A program made the translations under genes and the position numbers. The notes beneath the pieces are model-generated. The model saw only the letters and a list, made by a program, of their open reading frames with translations. It was not told the origin of the DNA and did not search any database. A DNA stretch of 64,000 nt, taken from assembly GCF_001989455.1 (NCBI RefSeq), contig NZ_CP018346.1:434001-498000 (forward strand), in the 5' to 3' direction. The number at the start of each line of letters is the position of its first letter. Positions within the stretch are counted from its first letter, which is position 1. Source of the stretch: Prochlorococcus sp. RS04 (GTDB lineage: Bacteria > Cyanobacteriota > Cyanobacteriia > PCC-6307 > Cyanobiaceae). This document shows positions 1 through 9,753 of the stretch, piece by piece.

Positions 1-47
1 GAGGTCTCGACAATATTTAATGCTTCATTTTTTGTTGTTATTTTCAT
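1..47 (-). CDS. Partial CDS, N-terminus only, unknown
   Basis: An ATG at 47 on the minus strand opens a frame that runs off the left edge of the window, giving about 15 residues beginning MKITTKNEAL. It lies 19 bases downstream of the preceding minus-strand lipoprotein gene, so it would be the next gene of that transcript. Too little sequence is visible to name a family. The call rests only on position and an open frame. Confidence 0.35.
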   Translation of the reverse strand, partial: MKITTKNEALNIVET

Positions 48-66
48 TTTTTGTTAAATTTTTTAA

Positions 67-663
67 TTAATTTTTATTCATACTTTTATTTTTTGAATCT
101 AAGATACGTTCAATCTTTTCTATTTCAAAATTTACCTCAGAATTACTTAATATGGAACTTAACTCTTCAGTAGGATCTTTTGGATCTACATCTTTTAAAA
201 TGAATATTATTTTGTAAGATTGAAGATCAATATTTCTTTTTCTTGTAGATTTCTTAATTTTTTTATCTTTTATACCATTAATTTCTTTATTTTCTTTTTC
301 TAAATTTGTATCCTTTTTATTTACTAGAACATTTTTTTGCTTTTCTACTTTTTTAATTTTTTTATCTTTTATACCATTAATTTCTTTATTTTCTTTTTCT
401 AAATTTGTATCCTTTTTATTTATTAGAGCATTTTTTTGCTTTTCTACTTTTTTAATTTTTTTATTTTTTTTATCATCAATTTCTTTATTTTCTTTTTCTA
501 AAATTTTGTTATTTACTAAATTATTTTGTAAATCTTCATTTTGGCTTGTTTTTTCTAGATCATTAAAACTACTTTCAAGAAAATTTCCAATCCTTCCTCC
601 AGAGCATGATTGCAAGAAAATTAAAAAAATTAATAAAAAAAATTCTTTTTTTTTTAAAATCAT
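67..663 (-). CDS. Putative lipoprotein with 33-residue Lys/Glu-rich tandem repeats
   Basis: A 198-residue protein of unknown function. Residues 1-20 form a short lipoprotein signal (KKK, then a hydrophobic run, then LQSC), so Cys20 is the likely lipidated residue and the protein is probably membrane anchored. The middle holds about 2.5 copies of a 33-residue repeat starting LEKENKEI and containing KKIKK. The repeats are nearly identical as DNA too, with a period of 99 bases. After the repeats is a short non-repetitive end (about 140-198) containing IIFILKDVDPKDPTEEL, which may be the folded part. It starts 9 bases downstream of topA and may be cotranscribed with it. No family recognised. Confidence 0.75.
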   Translation of the reverse strand: MILKKKEFFLLIFLIFLQSCSGGRIGNFLESSFNDLEKTSQNEDLQNNLVNNKILEKENKEIDDKKNKKIKKVEKQKNALINKKDTNLEKENKEINGIKDKKIKKVEKQKNVLVNKKDTNLEKENKEINGIKDKKIKKSTRKRNIDLQSYKIIFILKDVDPKDPTEELSSILSNSEVNFEIEKIERILDSKNKSMNKN

Positions 664-671
664 ACTGTTTT

Positions 672-3278
672 CTAACTTTTCTTTTTCCTTGTAGTTTTTT
701 TATTACTTATCTTTGTTTTTTTTAAAATAGAGCCTTTTTTATCTTTTAGTTTTTCCTCTAAAAGTAATACAGCATCATCTATTGTAAATTTTTCTAAATC
801 AGTATCTTTTGCGAGAGAAACATTAGTTTTGCCATATTTTAAATAGACACCATATCTTCCATTTAATATTTGAATTTTTTCTTTAAATTCTTTTGGCTTT
901 CCAAAGTCTTTGAGTACCTCTTGACCACCCCTACCCATTTTTGGCATCGCAAGAATTTCTAATGCTCGTTTTAAATCAACCTTAAAAACATCATCCTCTT
1001 TTTTTAATGATCTGTTTTCAGATTCATTTTCATTTTTAGTCCATTTAATATAAGGGCCAAATCTTCCTCTATCAGCCTCAACAACACCTCCTTCAGGATG
1101 AGCTCCTAACAATCTAGGCAAACTTAAAAGTACAAGCGCCTCATCTAGAGTTAGATCATCAGTTTTCAACTCTTTGGGTAATGAAGCTCTCCTTGGTTTA
1201 GCTTTATCTTGATCATTATTTCCCAATTGTACGTAAGGACCATAAGGGCCAAATCTTAAAAAGACTTTTTCCCCAGTTTTTGGATCAGTTCCAAGATCTG
1301 ATGGCCCACTTAAAATTTGATCAACTTGCTTTTTATCTAAATCTCCAGGAGTAATATCCATTGGAAGATTACCTTTAGCCTGAATTTCGTTACCTGATTC
1401 ATCAATTTTCGTACCTTCAAGCCATGGTCCATTAGAGCCTATTCTGACTACGCAAGGAAGGTCTTCGAAATCAACTTGCCTATAAGCCTTACCATCAATA
1501 TCACCTTCTGTTTTCTGAACTTTTACCTCAAGACCATTTTTACCTTTATAGAAAGTCTCAAGATATGGTAGCCACTCAAGATTACCTGAAGATATTTCAT
1601 CCAATGAAGATTCCATTTTTGCAGTAAAAGTAGTATCAACCAAATCAGGGAAATGTTCTTCTAATAGAGCGGTAACAGCAAAAGCTGTAAACGTTGGAGC
1701 CAAAGTATTGGAAGATATATTTGCATAACCTCTATCCACAATTGTTCCAATAATGCTTGCATAGGTAGATGGTCTTCCAATCCCTTCTTTTTCAAGAACT
1801 TTAACCAATGCAGCCTCTGTATATCTTGCGGGCGGTTTAGTTTCATGAAAAGTAGATTCTTTATTAGTAACTTCAAGACATGTTCCGATAGTTAAGTTTG
1901 GGAGAATAATTTCTTGTTGTTCAAGGGATGAACTTGGGTCATCACTTCCCTCGACATAAGCTCTGAAGAATCCTGGGAAATCAATACTTTTACCACTAGA
2001 TTTAAATAATCCATCCCCAACACTGATTTCAGCATTAATCATTGTTAGCCTAGCTTCCGCCATTTGACTTGCTACAGTTCTTTTCCAAATTAAATCGTAA
2101 AGAGATAAGTCTCTACCTGTTAAATTAGTTTCCTTTGGTGTTTTAAATATCTCACCTGCAGGCCTAATTGCTTCGTGTGCTTCTTGAGCATTTCTTGCAG
2201 TCGAATTAAATTGTCTTGGTGAGTTAGATAAATATTCTTTTCCATACATAGAGCTGACACATTCTCTAGCAGCTTTTGTAGCTTGTTCGGAAAGATGAAC
2301 CGAATCAGTCCTCATATATGTAATGAAACCTCTTTCATATAGCCCTTGGGCGCATCTCATTGTTTCTCTTGCAGACAAACGAAGCTTCCTATTTGCTTCT
2401 TGTTGCAATGTACTAGTTGTAAATGGAGGAACTGGCTTACGAGTAGATGGTTTTTTTTCGATTTTTGAGACTAACCAATCCTCAGAAGAAAAAATCTTCA
2501 ATAATTCATTAACTTTTTCTTCTCCGATTATTAAAGATTTATTTCCTTGTTTTAATTTGCCGGTCTGTTCATCGAAATCGGAACCATTAGAAATTCTTTG
2601 ACCATTTAAACTAAATAATTTAGTTTCGAAAGTAACATTATCTTTTACTAGGGAAGCTTTAATCCCCCAGTAAGTAGCTTTTTTAAAGGATCTCCTCTCT
2701 CTCTCTCTCCTAACAAGAAGTCTTACAGAAACTGATTGAACACGACCAGCAGATAATCGGGGGGCTACCTTCTTCCAAAGTAAAGGAGATAATTCATATC
2801 CAAAAAGCCTATCCAGGATTCTTCTTGTTTCTTGAGCCTGAACAAGTTCCATATCAATTTCCCTTGTTTGGTCTAAAGCTTTATTAATTGCCTTTTTCGT
2901 AATTTCATGAAAAACCATTCTCTTAGTTGGAATTTTAGGCTTAAGAATTTGCAAGAGATGCCAGCTAATACTCTCTCCCTCTCTATCTTCATCAGTTGCC
3001 AGTAATAGCTGAGTCGCACCTTTCAATGCATCTTTTAACTCTTTAACAACCTTTTTCTTATCTTTTGGAACTATATAAAGTGGTTCAAAATCTTCTGTTG
3101 TATTAACTCCTATCCTTGACCATTTTTCCTTTTTAACTGCAGCAGGTATTTCAGCAGCTCCTTTTGGAAGATCTCTTACATGTCCCATTGAAGCTAGAAC
3201 TTCATAATTAGAAGGCAAAAACTTTCTTATAGTTTTTGCTTTGGTGGGACTTTCAACAATAACAAGTGTGTGATCCAA
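672..3278 (-). CDS. topA: DNA topoisomerase I
   Basis: Type IA topoisomerase that relaxes negative supercoils by a transient 5'-phosphotyrosine break. Visible in order: Toprim domain (VESPTKAKTI near residue 8, acidic ATDEDREGE near 95), the central topoisomerase fold with active-site Tyr in GFITYMRTDS near residue 320, and cyanobacterial C-terminal repeats (RFGPYGPYVQLG, RGRFGPYIKW, NGRYGVYLKYG) ending in a Lys-rich tail. No CxxC zinc ribbons are present, unlike the E. coli enzyme. 868 aa is normal for cyanobacteria. The start is a TTG giving MDHTLVIVESPTKAK; no upstream ATG fits. It is divergent from ndhB across about 175 bases that must hold both promoters. Confidence 0.97.
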   Translation of the reverse strand: MDHTLVIVESPTKAKTIRKFLPSNYEVLASMGHVRDLPKGAAEIPAAVKKEKWSRIGVNTTEDFEPLYIVPKDKKKVVKELKDALKGATQLLLATDEDREGESISWHLLQILKPKIPTKRMVFHEITKKAINKALDQTREIDMELVQAQETRRILDRLFGYELSPLLWKKVAPRLSAGRVQSVSVRLLVRRERERRSFKKATYWGIKASLVKDNVTFETKLFSLNGQRISNGSDFDEQTGKLKQGNKSLIIGEEKVNELLKIFSSEDWLVSKIEKKPSTRKPVPPFTTSTLQQEANRKLRLSARETMRCAQGLYERGFITYMRTDSVHLSEQATKAARECVSSMYGKEYLSNSPRQFNSTARNAQEAHEAIRPAGEIFKTPKETNLTGRDLSLYDLIWKRTVASQMAEARLTMINAEISVGDGLFKSSGKSIDFPGFFRAYVEGSDDPSSSLEQQEIILPNLTIGTCLEVTNKESTFHETKPPARYTEAALVKVLEKEGIGRPSTYASIIGTIVDRGYANISSNTLAPTFTAFAVTALLEEHFPDLVDTTFTAKMESSLDEISSGNLEWLPYLETFYKGKNGLEVKVQKTEGDIDGKAYRQVDFEDLPCVVRIGSNGPWLEGTKIDESGNEIQAKGNLPMDITPGDLDKKQVDQILSGPSDLGTDPKTGEKVFLRFGPYGPYVQLGNNDQDKAKPRRASLPKELKTDDLTLDEALVLLSLPRLLGAHPEGGVVEADRGRFGPYIKWTKNENESENRSLKKEDDVFKVDLKRALEILAMPKMGRGGQEVLKDFGKPKEFKEKIQILNGRYGVYLKYGKTNVSLAKDTDLEKFTIDDAVLLLEEKLKDKKGSILKKTKISNKKTTRKKKS

Positions 3279-3453
3279 GGTTTATTTCAAAAATTGGTGT
3301 TTTTGTTCAGTTAGGGCATATTATGATTATTTGAAGCTTTTTCAAGTAATTTCTTTTTAAAATTTCAAAAATCATACTCACAAATTATAATCAAGTTAAG
3401 ATTAACTCTTAGACCCTTACAATCAAACATCTAATTTAATCCAATTTAATAAA

Positions 3454-4974
3454 GTGCCCAACGAAATCTTTACAATTAACTTAAATGCTCAAGCCATTAT
3501 TCCAGAGGCTTTTATTTTATTAGGTATTGTTGGAACACTTCTTGTAGATCTAGCTGGAGAAAAAACTGCATCAAAATGGGCACCAATAATTTGCTATTTA
3601 TCAATTGGCAGCTCCCTTGTTAGTTTGGCATTGCAATGGAGTAATCCGGTAGAAAGCGCATTTCTTGGGTCCTTTAATTCAGATAATTTAGCAATCGCAT
3701 TTAGAGCAATAATTTCTTTATCAACCTTAATATCTCTACTTATAAGTTGGCGCTATACAGAACAAAGTGGTAGCCCAATTGGCGAGTTTGCCGCGATAGT
3801 TCTTTCGGCCACCCTTGGAGCAATGCTTTTGTGTGGATCTACTGACCTTATTAGTGTATTTATATCTCTGGAAACTTTATCTGTAGCAAGTTACTTACTT
3901 TCTGGTTACCTCAAGAGAGATCCAAGAAGTTCAGAAGCGGCCTTAAAATACCTCCTTGTTGGATCAGCGGCTGCTGCTGTCTATTTATATGGATCCTCTT
4001 TTCTTTATGGATTAAGTGGTTCAACAAACTTAGCGACAATAGGTTTAGAGATTATCAATAAGCCATCCTTTATTACATCTCTAGCTCTTGTATTTGTCTT
4101 ATCAACAGTTGCATTTAAAATTGCTGCTGTTCCCTTTCATCAATGGACTCCTGATGTATATGAAGGTTCACCTACACCTGTAGTAGCTTTTTTATCTGTT
4201 GGTTCAAAAACAGCGGGCTTTGCATTTGCAATAAGAATATTGAGTACAACTTTCTCTTCTTTTGACGAAGAATGGAAACTTTTATTTACCATTTTGGCCA
4301 TATTGAGCATGGCTCTAGGCAATGTTGTAGCTCTAGCTCAAACATCAATGAAAAGGATGCTAGCTTACAGTTCTATTGGACAAGCCGGATTTGTAATGAT
4401 TGGAATAGTATCTGGCACGCAAGATGGTTTATCATCAGCTGTTTTATATTTGGCTGCATATTTGTTTATGAATTTGGGTGCATTTTCTTGTGTAATACTT
4501 TTCTCACTAAGAACTGGTTCTGACAAAATTCTTGATTACTCCGGACTTTACCAAAAAGATCCCCTCATTACATTAGGTTTAAGCCTTTGTCTTCTATCTC
4601 TCGGAGGTTTACCTCCAATGTTAGGATTTTTTGGAAAGATATATTTGTTCTTTGCAGGTTGGGCAAATCATCAATATCTATTAGTAATAGTTGGATTAGT
4701 AACTTCAGTTATCTCTATTTATTACTACATTTCAGTGATAAAAATGATGGTTGTTAAAGAACCACTGGAAGCTTCTGAAATAGTTAAATCATATCCTGAA
4801 ATTAATTGGGGCATTGTAGGATTACCTCCCTTGAGGATTGCACTATATACTTGTGTCGCAGTAACTGCTCTTGGAGGAATCCTGTCCAACCCTCTTTTTA
4901 AATTAGCCAATACAGCAGTTTCAGAAACTCCTTTCTTACAAGATATTATTGCTACAGCAAACAATATTTCCTAG
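3454..4974 (+). CDS. ndhB: NAD(P)H-quinone oxidoreductase subunit 2 (NdhB)
   Basis: Antiporter-like membrane subunit of the thylakoid NDH-1 complex, which feeds electrons from ferredoxin into plastoquinone in respiration and cyclic flow. 506 aa with about 14 hydrophobic segments. Conserved proton-channel features are present: [13 protein letters not shown] near residue 137, with a membrane Glu, and Lys in [19 protein letters not shown] near 220, typical of the ND2/ND4/ND5 family. Starts at a GTG (MPNEIF). The ABC ATPase gene follows after 16 bases in the same direction. Confidence 0.97.
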   Translation: MPNEIFTINLNAQAIIPEAFILLGIVGTLLVDLAGEKTASKWAPIICYLSIGSSLVSLALQWSNPVESAFLGSFNSDNLAIAFRAIISLSTLISLLISWRYTEQSGSPIGEFAAIVLSATLGAMLLCGSTDLISVFISLETLSVASYLLSGYLKRDPRSSEAALKYLLVGSAAAAVYLYGSSFLYGLSGSTNLATIGLEIINKPSFITSLALVFVLSTVAFKIAAVPFHQWTPDVYEGSPTPVVAFLSVGSKTAGFAFAIRILSTTFSSFDEEWKLLFTILAILSMALGNVVALAQTSMKRMLAYSSIGQAGFVMIGIVSGTQDGLSSAVLYLAAYLFMNLGAFSCVILFSLRTGSDKILDYSGLYQKDPLITLGLSLCLLSLGGLPPMLGFFGKIYLFFAGWANHQYLLVIVGLVTSVISIYYYISVIKMMVVKEPLEASEIVKSYPEINWGIVGLPPLRIALYTCVAVTALGGILSNPLFKLANTAVSETPFLQDIIATANNIS

Positions 4975-4990
4975 AAAAATTACTCAATAA

Positions 4991-5677
4991 ATGTCTAATA
5001 AAGTCGCGAGTTTAGAAAATATATCTAAAACATATGGGGAAGAAGATCTAACTGTTAAAGCTTTAGACAGCATAAACTTAGAAATTTATAAAGGTGATTA
5101 TTTAGCTGTAATGGGAGCTAGTGGCTCAGGCAAAAGTACAGCTATGAATATTATTGGATGTCTAGATAGACCATCTGAAGGTATTTATAAATTAAATGGT
5201 ATTCCTGTTGAGAATTTATCTGATGATGAGCTCGCAGAAATACGTAACCAAAAATTAGGCTTCGTTTTTCAACAATTTCATCTTCTATCAGACGCAACTG
5301 CACTTGAAAACGTAACTTTGCCAATGATTTATGCTGGTATTGACCCTGAACAAAGATTAGAGCGAGGTAAGAATGCATTAAAAAAAGTTGGCCTTTCAGA
5401 AAGGATGAATAATCGTCCAAACCAATTATCCGGAGGTCAACAACAACGAGTTGCTATTGCGAGGGCTATTATCAACAACCCTGCAATTTTGTTAGCAGAC
5501 GAGCCTACTGGAGCACTAGATTCAAAAACCACTGAAGATGTATTAGATCTTTTTGAAAAGCTGCATGAATCTGGAATAACTATAGTTTTAGTTACCCACG
5601 AAGATGAAGTTGCGAATCGCGCAAAAAAAATAGCCAAATTTAAGGATGGAAGAATAGTTGAATTAAAAGTAAATTAA
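4991..5677 (+). CDS. ABC transporter ATP-binding protein, MacB/LolD type
   Basis: A stand-alone nucleotide-binding subunit of 228 aa. Walker A GASGSGKST at 42-50, Q-loop FVFQQFHLL near 92, signature LSGGQ at 146-150, Walker B ILLADEPTGALD from 166 and the switch His in VTHEDE near 202 are all intact. The sequence is closest to the LolD/MacB/DevA exporter group. No permease or membrane-fusion partner lies beside it, so the substrate cannot be inferred. The stop falls 2 bases before the end of the convergent birA gene. Confidence 0.93.
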   Translation: MSNKVASLENISKTYGEEDLTVKALDSINLEIYKGDYLAVMGASGSGKSTAMNIIGCLDRPSEGIYKLNGIPVENLSDDELAEIRNQKLGFVFQQFHLLSDATALENVTLPMIYAGIDPEQRLERGKNALKKVGLSERMNNRPNQLSGGQQQRVAIARAIINNPAILLADEPTGALDSKTTEDVLDLFEKLHESGITIVLVTHEDEVANRAKKIAKFKDGRIVELKVN

Positions 5678-5679
5678 AC

Positions 5680-6429
5680 TCAAAACCTTCTAATTACCTT
5701 CAGTTGAGTTTTATTTTCAATTCTTAAATTCCCATTGGAATCAATATCTTTAATTTTCCATTTATGAGGACAATAACCACTTGGCAAAAAACTTTTAGTC
5801 AGAAACTTATTTGCAGATTTAATCACATATTCTTTATTCTTATTAGATTCAATTGAATCATAAAAAGCTTTAAGAACTTTGGCTGTCCAATAATATTGAT
5901 TAATATTCTTAGTTTGAAGTACTTTTGATAATGAAATACCCTCTGATGGAGTGTAATTTAAAACATTCATGCCAAGTCCTACTCTTACATAGATAATTTC
6001 TTTGCCTCTTGTTATCACCCTTGGTAAAAATCCAATCAACTTTTTTGAACCAAAAAAAATATCATTTGGCCATTTCAAACAAACATTAATATTCTCTTCT
6101 CTAAGTATTTCACATAACTTAATACCTAAAGACAAATTAAATATTTGACTTGCAAATTGTTTTGAAAATATTGGGTAAGCGGCACTTAACCAAATTCCGC
6201 CATTTGGAGAAACCCAAGTTTTTGAGTTTTGTCCAAACCCTGAGAATTGTTCTCTCGCGATTATCGCTACTGGCTGGTTTTTCTTTATTTCAGAATATCC
6301 AAGCAGGTTTGTTAGCTCATTTTCAGTACTTTTACATTTTATTTTGTAAAGAAGTCTCCAGCTTGGATATTGACCCTGAATTTTCTTTAAATGAAAAACT
6401 GTCTTAGCTGCAGACCCAATAACTTTCAC
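5680..6429 (-). CDS. birA: Biotin--[acetyl-CoA-carboxylase] ligase
   Basis: Attaches biotin to the carrier protein of acetyl-CoA carboxylase. Class I-type catalytic domain only, with no N-terminal DNA-binding domain, so it is unlikely to be a repressor. The biotin/ATP loop appears as SGFGQNSKTW at 63-72 (a divergent form of GRGRxGRxW), followed by GGIWLSAAYP at 77-86 and KWPND at 119-123 with KKLIGFL after it. 249 aa from a GTG start. It converges on the ABC ATPase and diverges from the DUF721 gene. The loop lacks the usual second GR, which is worth noting but common in this lineage as far as I can judge. Confidence 0.88.
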   Translation of the reverse strand: MKVIGSAAKTVFHLKKIQGQYPSWRLLYKIKCKSTENELTNLLGYSEIKKNQPVAIIAREQFSGFGQNSKTWVSPNGGIWLSAAYPIFSKQFASQIFNLSLGIKLCEILREENINVCLKWPNDIFFGSKKLIGFLPRVITRGKEIIYVRVGLGMNVLNYTPSEGISLSKVLQTKNINQYYWTAKVLKAFYDSIESNKNKEYVIKSANKFLTKSFLPSGYCPHKWKIKDIDSNGNLRIENKTQLKVIRRF

Positions 6430-6528
6430 AAATTCTTTATTAAAACAACGAGCATCTTTTTGAAGATTAGATTAACTTTAGTCTTAATAAGTAAATTTTA
6501 CAAATTGGACAAAAAGTATTTGCCAATA

Positions 6529-6990
6529 GTGAATAAAAGAAATCCACATCCATTAAAAAATTGTCTTGATAATTTCAAAAAATCATGGGGAGATTTAGAT
6601 AAACTTTCCAAAATTAATGAAAACTGGAAAAACTTAATCGGTTTGGAACTATTTCAAGAATGCAAACCATTAAATATTGAAAAAAAAATACTTACTATTG
6701 CAGTAAATCATCCACAGTGGCGCCAAGCTTTAATTTATAACAAGCATAAATTAAAAGAGAGAATCGAGAAAATTGGAATAACTTTAAATGAAATAAAAAT
6801 AATACAAAATTACGAAATTAAAAATAAAAATATTAAAGCTAATAATGCAAAGATAGTTTGGGCAAATCATCCAAGCAGAGTCCATAAAAATAATATGTGC
6901 ATTTGTACTCTCTGTAATTGCCCAACTCCTGAGGGCGAAATCAAAAGATGGGGAAAGTGTTCTTTTTGTTGGAGAAAAATAAAAAACTAA
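6529..6990 (+). CDS. DUF721 (DciA-like) protein with C-terminal zinc ribbon
   Basis: Residues 1-100 match the DUF721/DciA fold, the ancestral loader of replicative helicase DnaB in most bacteria, including the pattern NHPQWRQALIYNKHKL. The C-terminus carries six Cys in CICTLCNC followed by CSFC, which looks like a small zinc-binding module. The long open frame extends upstream to 6391 into the divergent birA start, but the GTG at 6529 gives MNKRNPHPLKN and the normal family beginning, so I chose it (153 aa). The helicase-loader role is a family inference and is not shown here. Confidence 0.72.
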   Translation: MNKRNPHPLKNCLDNFKKSWGDLDKLSKINENWKNLIGLELFQECKPLNIEKKILTIAVNHPQWRQALIYNKHKLKERIEKIGITLNEIKIIQNYEIKNKNIKANNAKIVWANHPSRVHKNNMCICTLCNCPTPEGEIKRWGKCSFCWRKIKN

Positions 6991-6995
6991 ATTCT

Positions 6996-7697
6996 TTATT
7001 TAGTTAAAATAAGTATTCCCATTTGCGCCCCCCAAATAGTCCTATATTCGGCTTTTTTAAATCCAACTTCCATAGCAATATTTATAAGTTCTTTTTTCTT
7101 TGGAAAATTTCTAATACTTTTCTCAATATATGCGTACTCTGGACCTAAATTAAAAAGCCGCGAAATGGTTACCACAATTAATCTCAAATAAATTTTCTGA
7201 AAAATGTTGGATAAAGAATTTTTTTTTGAGTGATTAAAATCCAAAAATCCTGCCCTTCCTTTATCCTTCAAAAGATAAAAAACTTTTTTTATTCCTTCTT
7301 CAACATTATTCAAGTTTCTTAGTCCATATGACATGCAAATCCCATCAAATTTTTTTGAATGATTATTAATTTCCAATACATCTTTAATTTCCCACTTAAT
7401 AAATTTATTTTTTTTTAGATCTGATTTTTTCTTTGCAATATTTAAAATATCCTCAGCACTGTCAATTCCAGTTATTGAGCCCATTGGACTAACTCTCTCA
7501 GAAATTAAAAATGCTAAATCTCCAGTTCCACAGCATAAATCAGCCCAATCTTCACCATTTAAAGGTTCCAATAAATCAACTAATTTTCTTTTCCATAATC
7601 TATGCAGCCCAAAACTTAATAGATTATTTAAAAAGTCATATTTATAAGAAATTTTATTAAATATATTTTTGACTTCGATAGTTTTTGTGAATTTCAT
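6996..7697 (-). CDS. ubiE: Demethylquinone C-methyltransferase (UbiE/MenG family)
   Basis: SAM-dependent methyltransferase of the UbiE/MenG family; in cyanobacteria the expected role is the ring methylation in phylloquinone biosynthesis for photosystem I. SAM motif I is ADLCCGTGDLAF near residue 52. The family motif appears as FDGICMSYGLRNL near 115, followed by LLKDKGRAGFLDF. 233 aa, normal length. It converges on the DUF721 gene with a 5-base gap and lies 44 bases downstream of hisF in the same direction. Confidence 0.93.
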   Translation of the reverse strand: MKFTKTIEVKNIFNKISYKYDFLNNLLSFGLHRLWKRKLVDLLEPLNGEDWADLCCGTGDLAFLISERVSPMGSITGIDSAEDILNIAKKKSDLKKNKFIKWEIKDVLEINNHSKKFDGICMSYGLRNLNNVEEGIKKVFYLLKDKGRAGFLDFNHSKKNSLSNIFQKIYLRLIVVTISRLFNLGPEYAYIEKSIRNFPKKKELINIAMEVGFKKAEYRTIWGAQMGILILTK

Positions 7698-7741
7698 TTT
7701 TAAAGTTTTAACTTATTTATTTTTGTATTAAATTAAATTTT

Positions 7742-8512
7742 TTATTCATATGGTCTAATTGGAAGCTTTTTTTCGAGGAGGAAAGTCTTTATTTCTCTTA
7801 AAGAAAGTTTATTATCATGAAGTAATGATGCTAAAAGTGCGGCAGATGCCCTGCCCTCATTGAAAACATCATAGATATCTTCTAAAGAACCCGCTCCTCC
7901 AGAAGCAATCACTGGGATGTTAACAATACTGGCAACAGATTCAGTCAGATGTAAATCATATCCATTCTGCGTGCCATCACCATCCATGGAAGTAAGCAAA
8001 ATTTCCCCTGCGCCTAACTCCTCAACTTTCTTTGCCCAACTTAATACATCTATTCCAGTATTTTCTCTCCCTCCTTTTACATATACCTCCCATTCATCAG
8101 TCTTATTAACTTTTCTTTTAGCATCAATTGCTATAACGATACATTGATTGCCAAATTCTCTAGAACTTTGAGAAATTAAATCGGGATTTCTTACGGCTGA
8201 GGAATTCAAACTCACTTTGTCCGCGCCAGCTCTTAAAAGATCATTAATTGAAGAAACAGAATCTATTCCACCACCTACTGTAAATGGGATTTTTACTGAT
8301 TTTGCGGTCCTAGAGACAAGGTCAACTAATGTATTTCTATTTTCTACACTAGCTCTAATATCTAAGAATACTAATTCATCTGCACCCTCATCAGAATACC
8401 TACAAGCCAATTCAACAGGATCGCCTGAGTCTCTCAAGTTAACAAAATTTACGCCTTTCACCACTCTGCCATGGGCGACATCTAAACAAGGAATTAAACG
8501 AAGAGCTACCAT
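7742..8512 (-). CDS. hisF: Imidazole glycerol phosphate synthase subunit HisF
   Basis: Cyclase subunit of the HisH-HisF complex, making imidazole glycerol phosphate and AICAR in histidine biosynthesis. A (beta/alpha)8 barrel of 256 aa. The catalytic Asp are visible in [14 protein letters not shown] (Asp11) and [11 protein letters not shown] (near 130). Phosphate-binding glycine loops are TVGGGIDS and IASGGAGS. Complete and normal in length. It is divergent from petP across about 60 bases. Confidence 0.97.
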   Translation of the reverse strand: MVALRLIPCLDVAHGRVVKGVNFVNLRDSGDPVELACRYSDEGADELVFLDIRASVENRNTLVDLVSRTAKSVKIPFTVGGGIDSVSSINDLLRAGADKVSLNSSAVRNPDLISQSSREFGNQCIVIAIDAKRKVNKTDEWEVYVKGGRENTGIDVLSWAKKVEELGAGEILLTSMDGDGTQNGYDLHLTESVASIVNIPVIASGGAGSLEDIYDVFNEGRASAALLASLLHDNKLSLREIKTFLLEKKLPIRPYE

Positions 8513-8571
8513 TTTAGTAAAAATTGTCCAAATGCTGTTAATCTTGCATAATAGCTTCCATTTTACCTCTT

Positions 8572-8796
8572 ATGGCTGAAACAAAATTATTACCCAAAAT
8601 CGGTAGTAAAATCAAAATTAACATTAACAAAGTAAAAGATAGACTACCAGCAAAATTAATTGATCAAATATCCTCGAATCCTAAGGCCGTAATAACAGGC
8701 TATAAAATGACAGACGGCAGAAGTATTGGAATCACCGCAAAATTTCAGAATGGTGAGCAAAATTGGTTTTTCCCAGAAGAAATTGAGAAAGGTTAA
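8572..8796 (+). CDS. petP: DUF2862 protein, probable cytochrome b6f subunit PetP
   Basis: A 74-residue soluble protein with the pattern of the cyanobacterial DUF2862 family: a basic N-terminal strand region, TGYKMTDGRSIGITAKF, and the C-terminal NWFFPEEIE. In other cyanobacteria this family includes PetP, a small SH3-like extrinsic subunit on the cytoplasmic face of cytochrome b6f. Family membership looks good, while function in this organism is inferred. chlG starts 8 bases after its stop, so the two are probably cotranscribed. Confidence 0.72.
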   Translation: MAETKLLPKIGSKIKININKVKDRLPAKLIDQISSNPKAVITGYKMTDGRSIGITAKFQNGEQNWFFPEEIEKG

Positions 8797-8804
8797 AGAT
8801 TAAA

Positions 8805-9752
8805 GTGAATGATCCAAAACAACTATTAGGAATTAAGGGTGCCTCTGAAACATCAAGTATATGGAAACTCCGTATACAGTTAATGAAACCCATAACGTGG
8901 ATACCTTTGATATGGGGAGTTATTTGTGGAGCAGCTGCAAGTGGGAATTTTGAATGGACATATAGTAATGTTTTAGCTTCATTAGCATGTATGTTGATGA
9001 GCGGACCACTTCTGGCTGGTTATACCCAAACCATAAATGATTTTTTTGATAAAGAAATTGATGCAATTAATGAACCAAATAGACCAATTCCTTCTGGGAA
9101 AATTTCAATTAAAGATGTAAAAATACAAATCTGGGTATTACTCATAGCGGGTTTAATAGTTGCTTTTTTATTAGATTTATATGCTAAGCACAGCTTCCCC
9201 TCCGTCTTACTTTTGGCATTAGGAGGTTCCTTTGTTAGTTATATATATTCTGCTCCACCACTCAAATTAAAACAGAATGGTTGGCTTGGAAATTATGCAT
9301 TAGGAGCATCTTATATAGCTTTACCTTGGTGGGCAGGACAAGCCTTGTTTGGTAAATTAACTATCGTGACGGCGATACTAACACTTGCTTATAGCCTCTC
9401 AGGACTTGGAATTGCTGTTATTAATGATTTCAAAAGTGTTGAAGGAGACTCAAAGCTAGGCTTAAATTCTCTACCAGTAGTATTTGGAATTAAAAATGCA
9501 AGCAGAATAAGTGCAGGACTGATTGACATTTTTCAATTAGCAATGGTTGTAGTATTAGTTATTATCGGTCAACATTTAGCCTCAGTAATTTTGGTTTTAT
9601 TGATAATTCCACAAATTACATTTCAAGATATGTGGTTACTAAGAGATCCTCTAAAGTTTGATGTCAAATATCAAGCAAGTGCCCAACCGTTCCTTATAAC
9701 TGGAATGTTAGTTACAGCTTTAGCGATAGGACATAGTTTTTTAGTTGCTTAA
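8805..9752 (+). CDS. chlG: Chlorophyll synthase
   Basis: Membrane prenyltransferase of the UbiA superfamily that esterifies chlorophyllide with phytyl or geranylgeranyl diphosphate. The Asp-rich motif NDFFDKEIDA near 87 with NRPIPSG following, and the second motif NDFKSVEGD near 207, are intact. About eight membrane segments. 315 aa from a GTG start, with KPITWIPLIWGV near the N-terminus typical of ChlG. Its stop overlaps or abuts the penicillin-binding-protein start. Confidence 0.96.
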   Translation: MNDPKQLLGIKGASETSSIWKLRIQLMKPITWIPLIWGVICGAAASGNFEWTYSNVLASLACMLMSGPLLAGYTQTINDFFDKEIDAINEPNRPIPSGKISIKDVKIQIWVLLIAGLIVAFLLDLYAKHSFPSVLLLALGGSFVSYIYSAPPLKLKQNGWLGNYALGASYIALPWWAGQALFGKLTIVTAILTLAYSLSGLGIAVINDFKSVEGDSKLGLNSLPVVFGIKNASRISAGLIDIFQLAMVVVLVIIGQHLASVILVLLIIPQITFQDMWLLRDPLKFDVKYQASAQPFLITGMLVTALAIGHSFLVA

Positions 9753-9753
9753 G

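Noticed and set aside
240..500. Repeat array as a possible CRISPR
   Set aside because: The 99-base units are in frame and code for protein, without distinct spacers.
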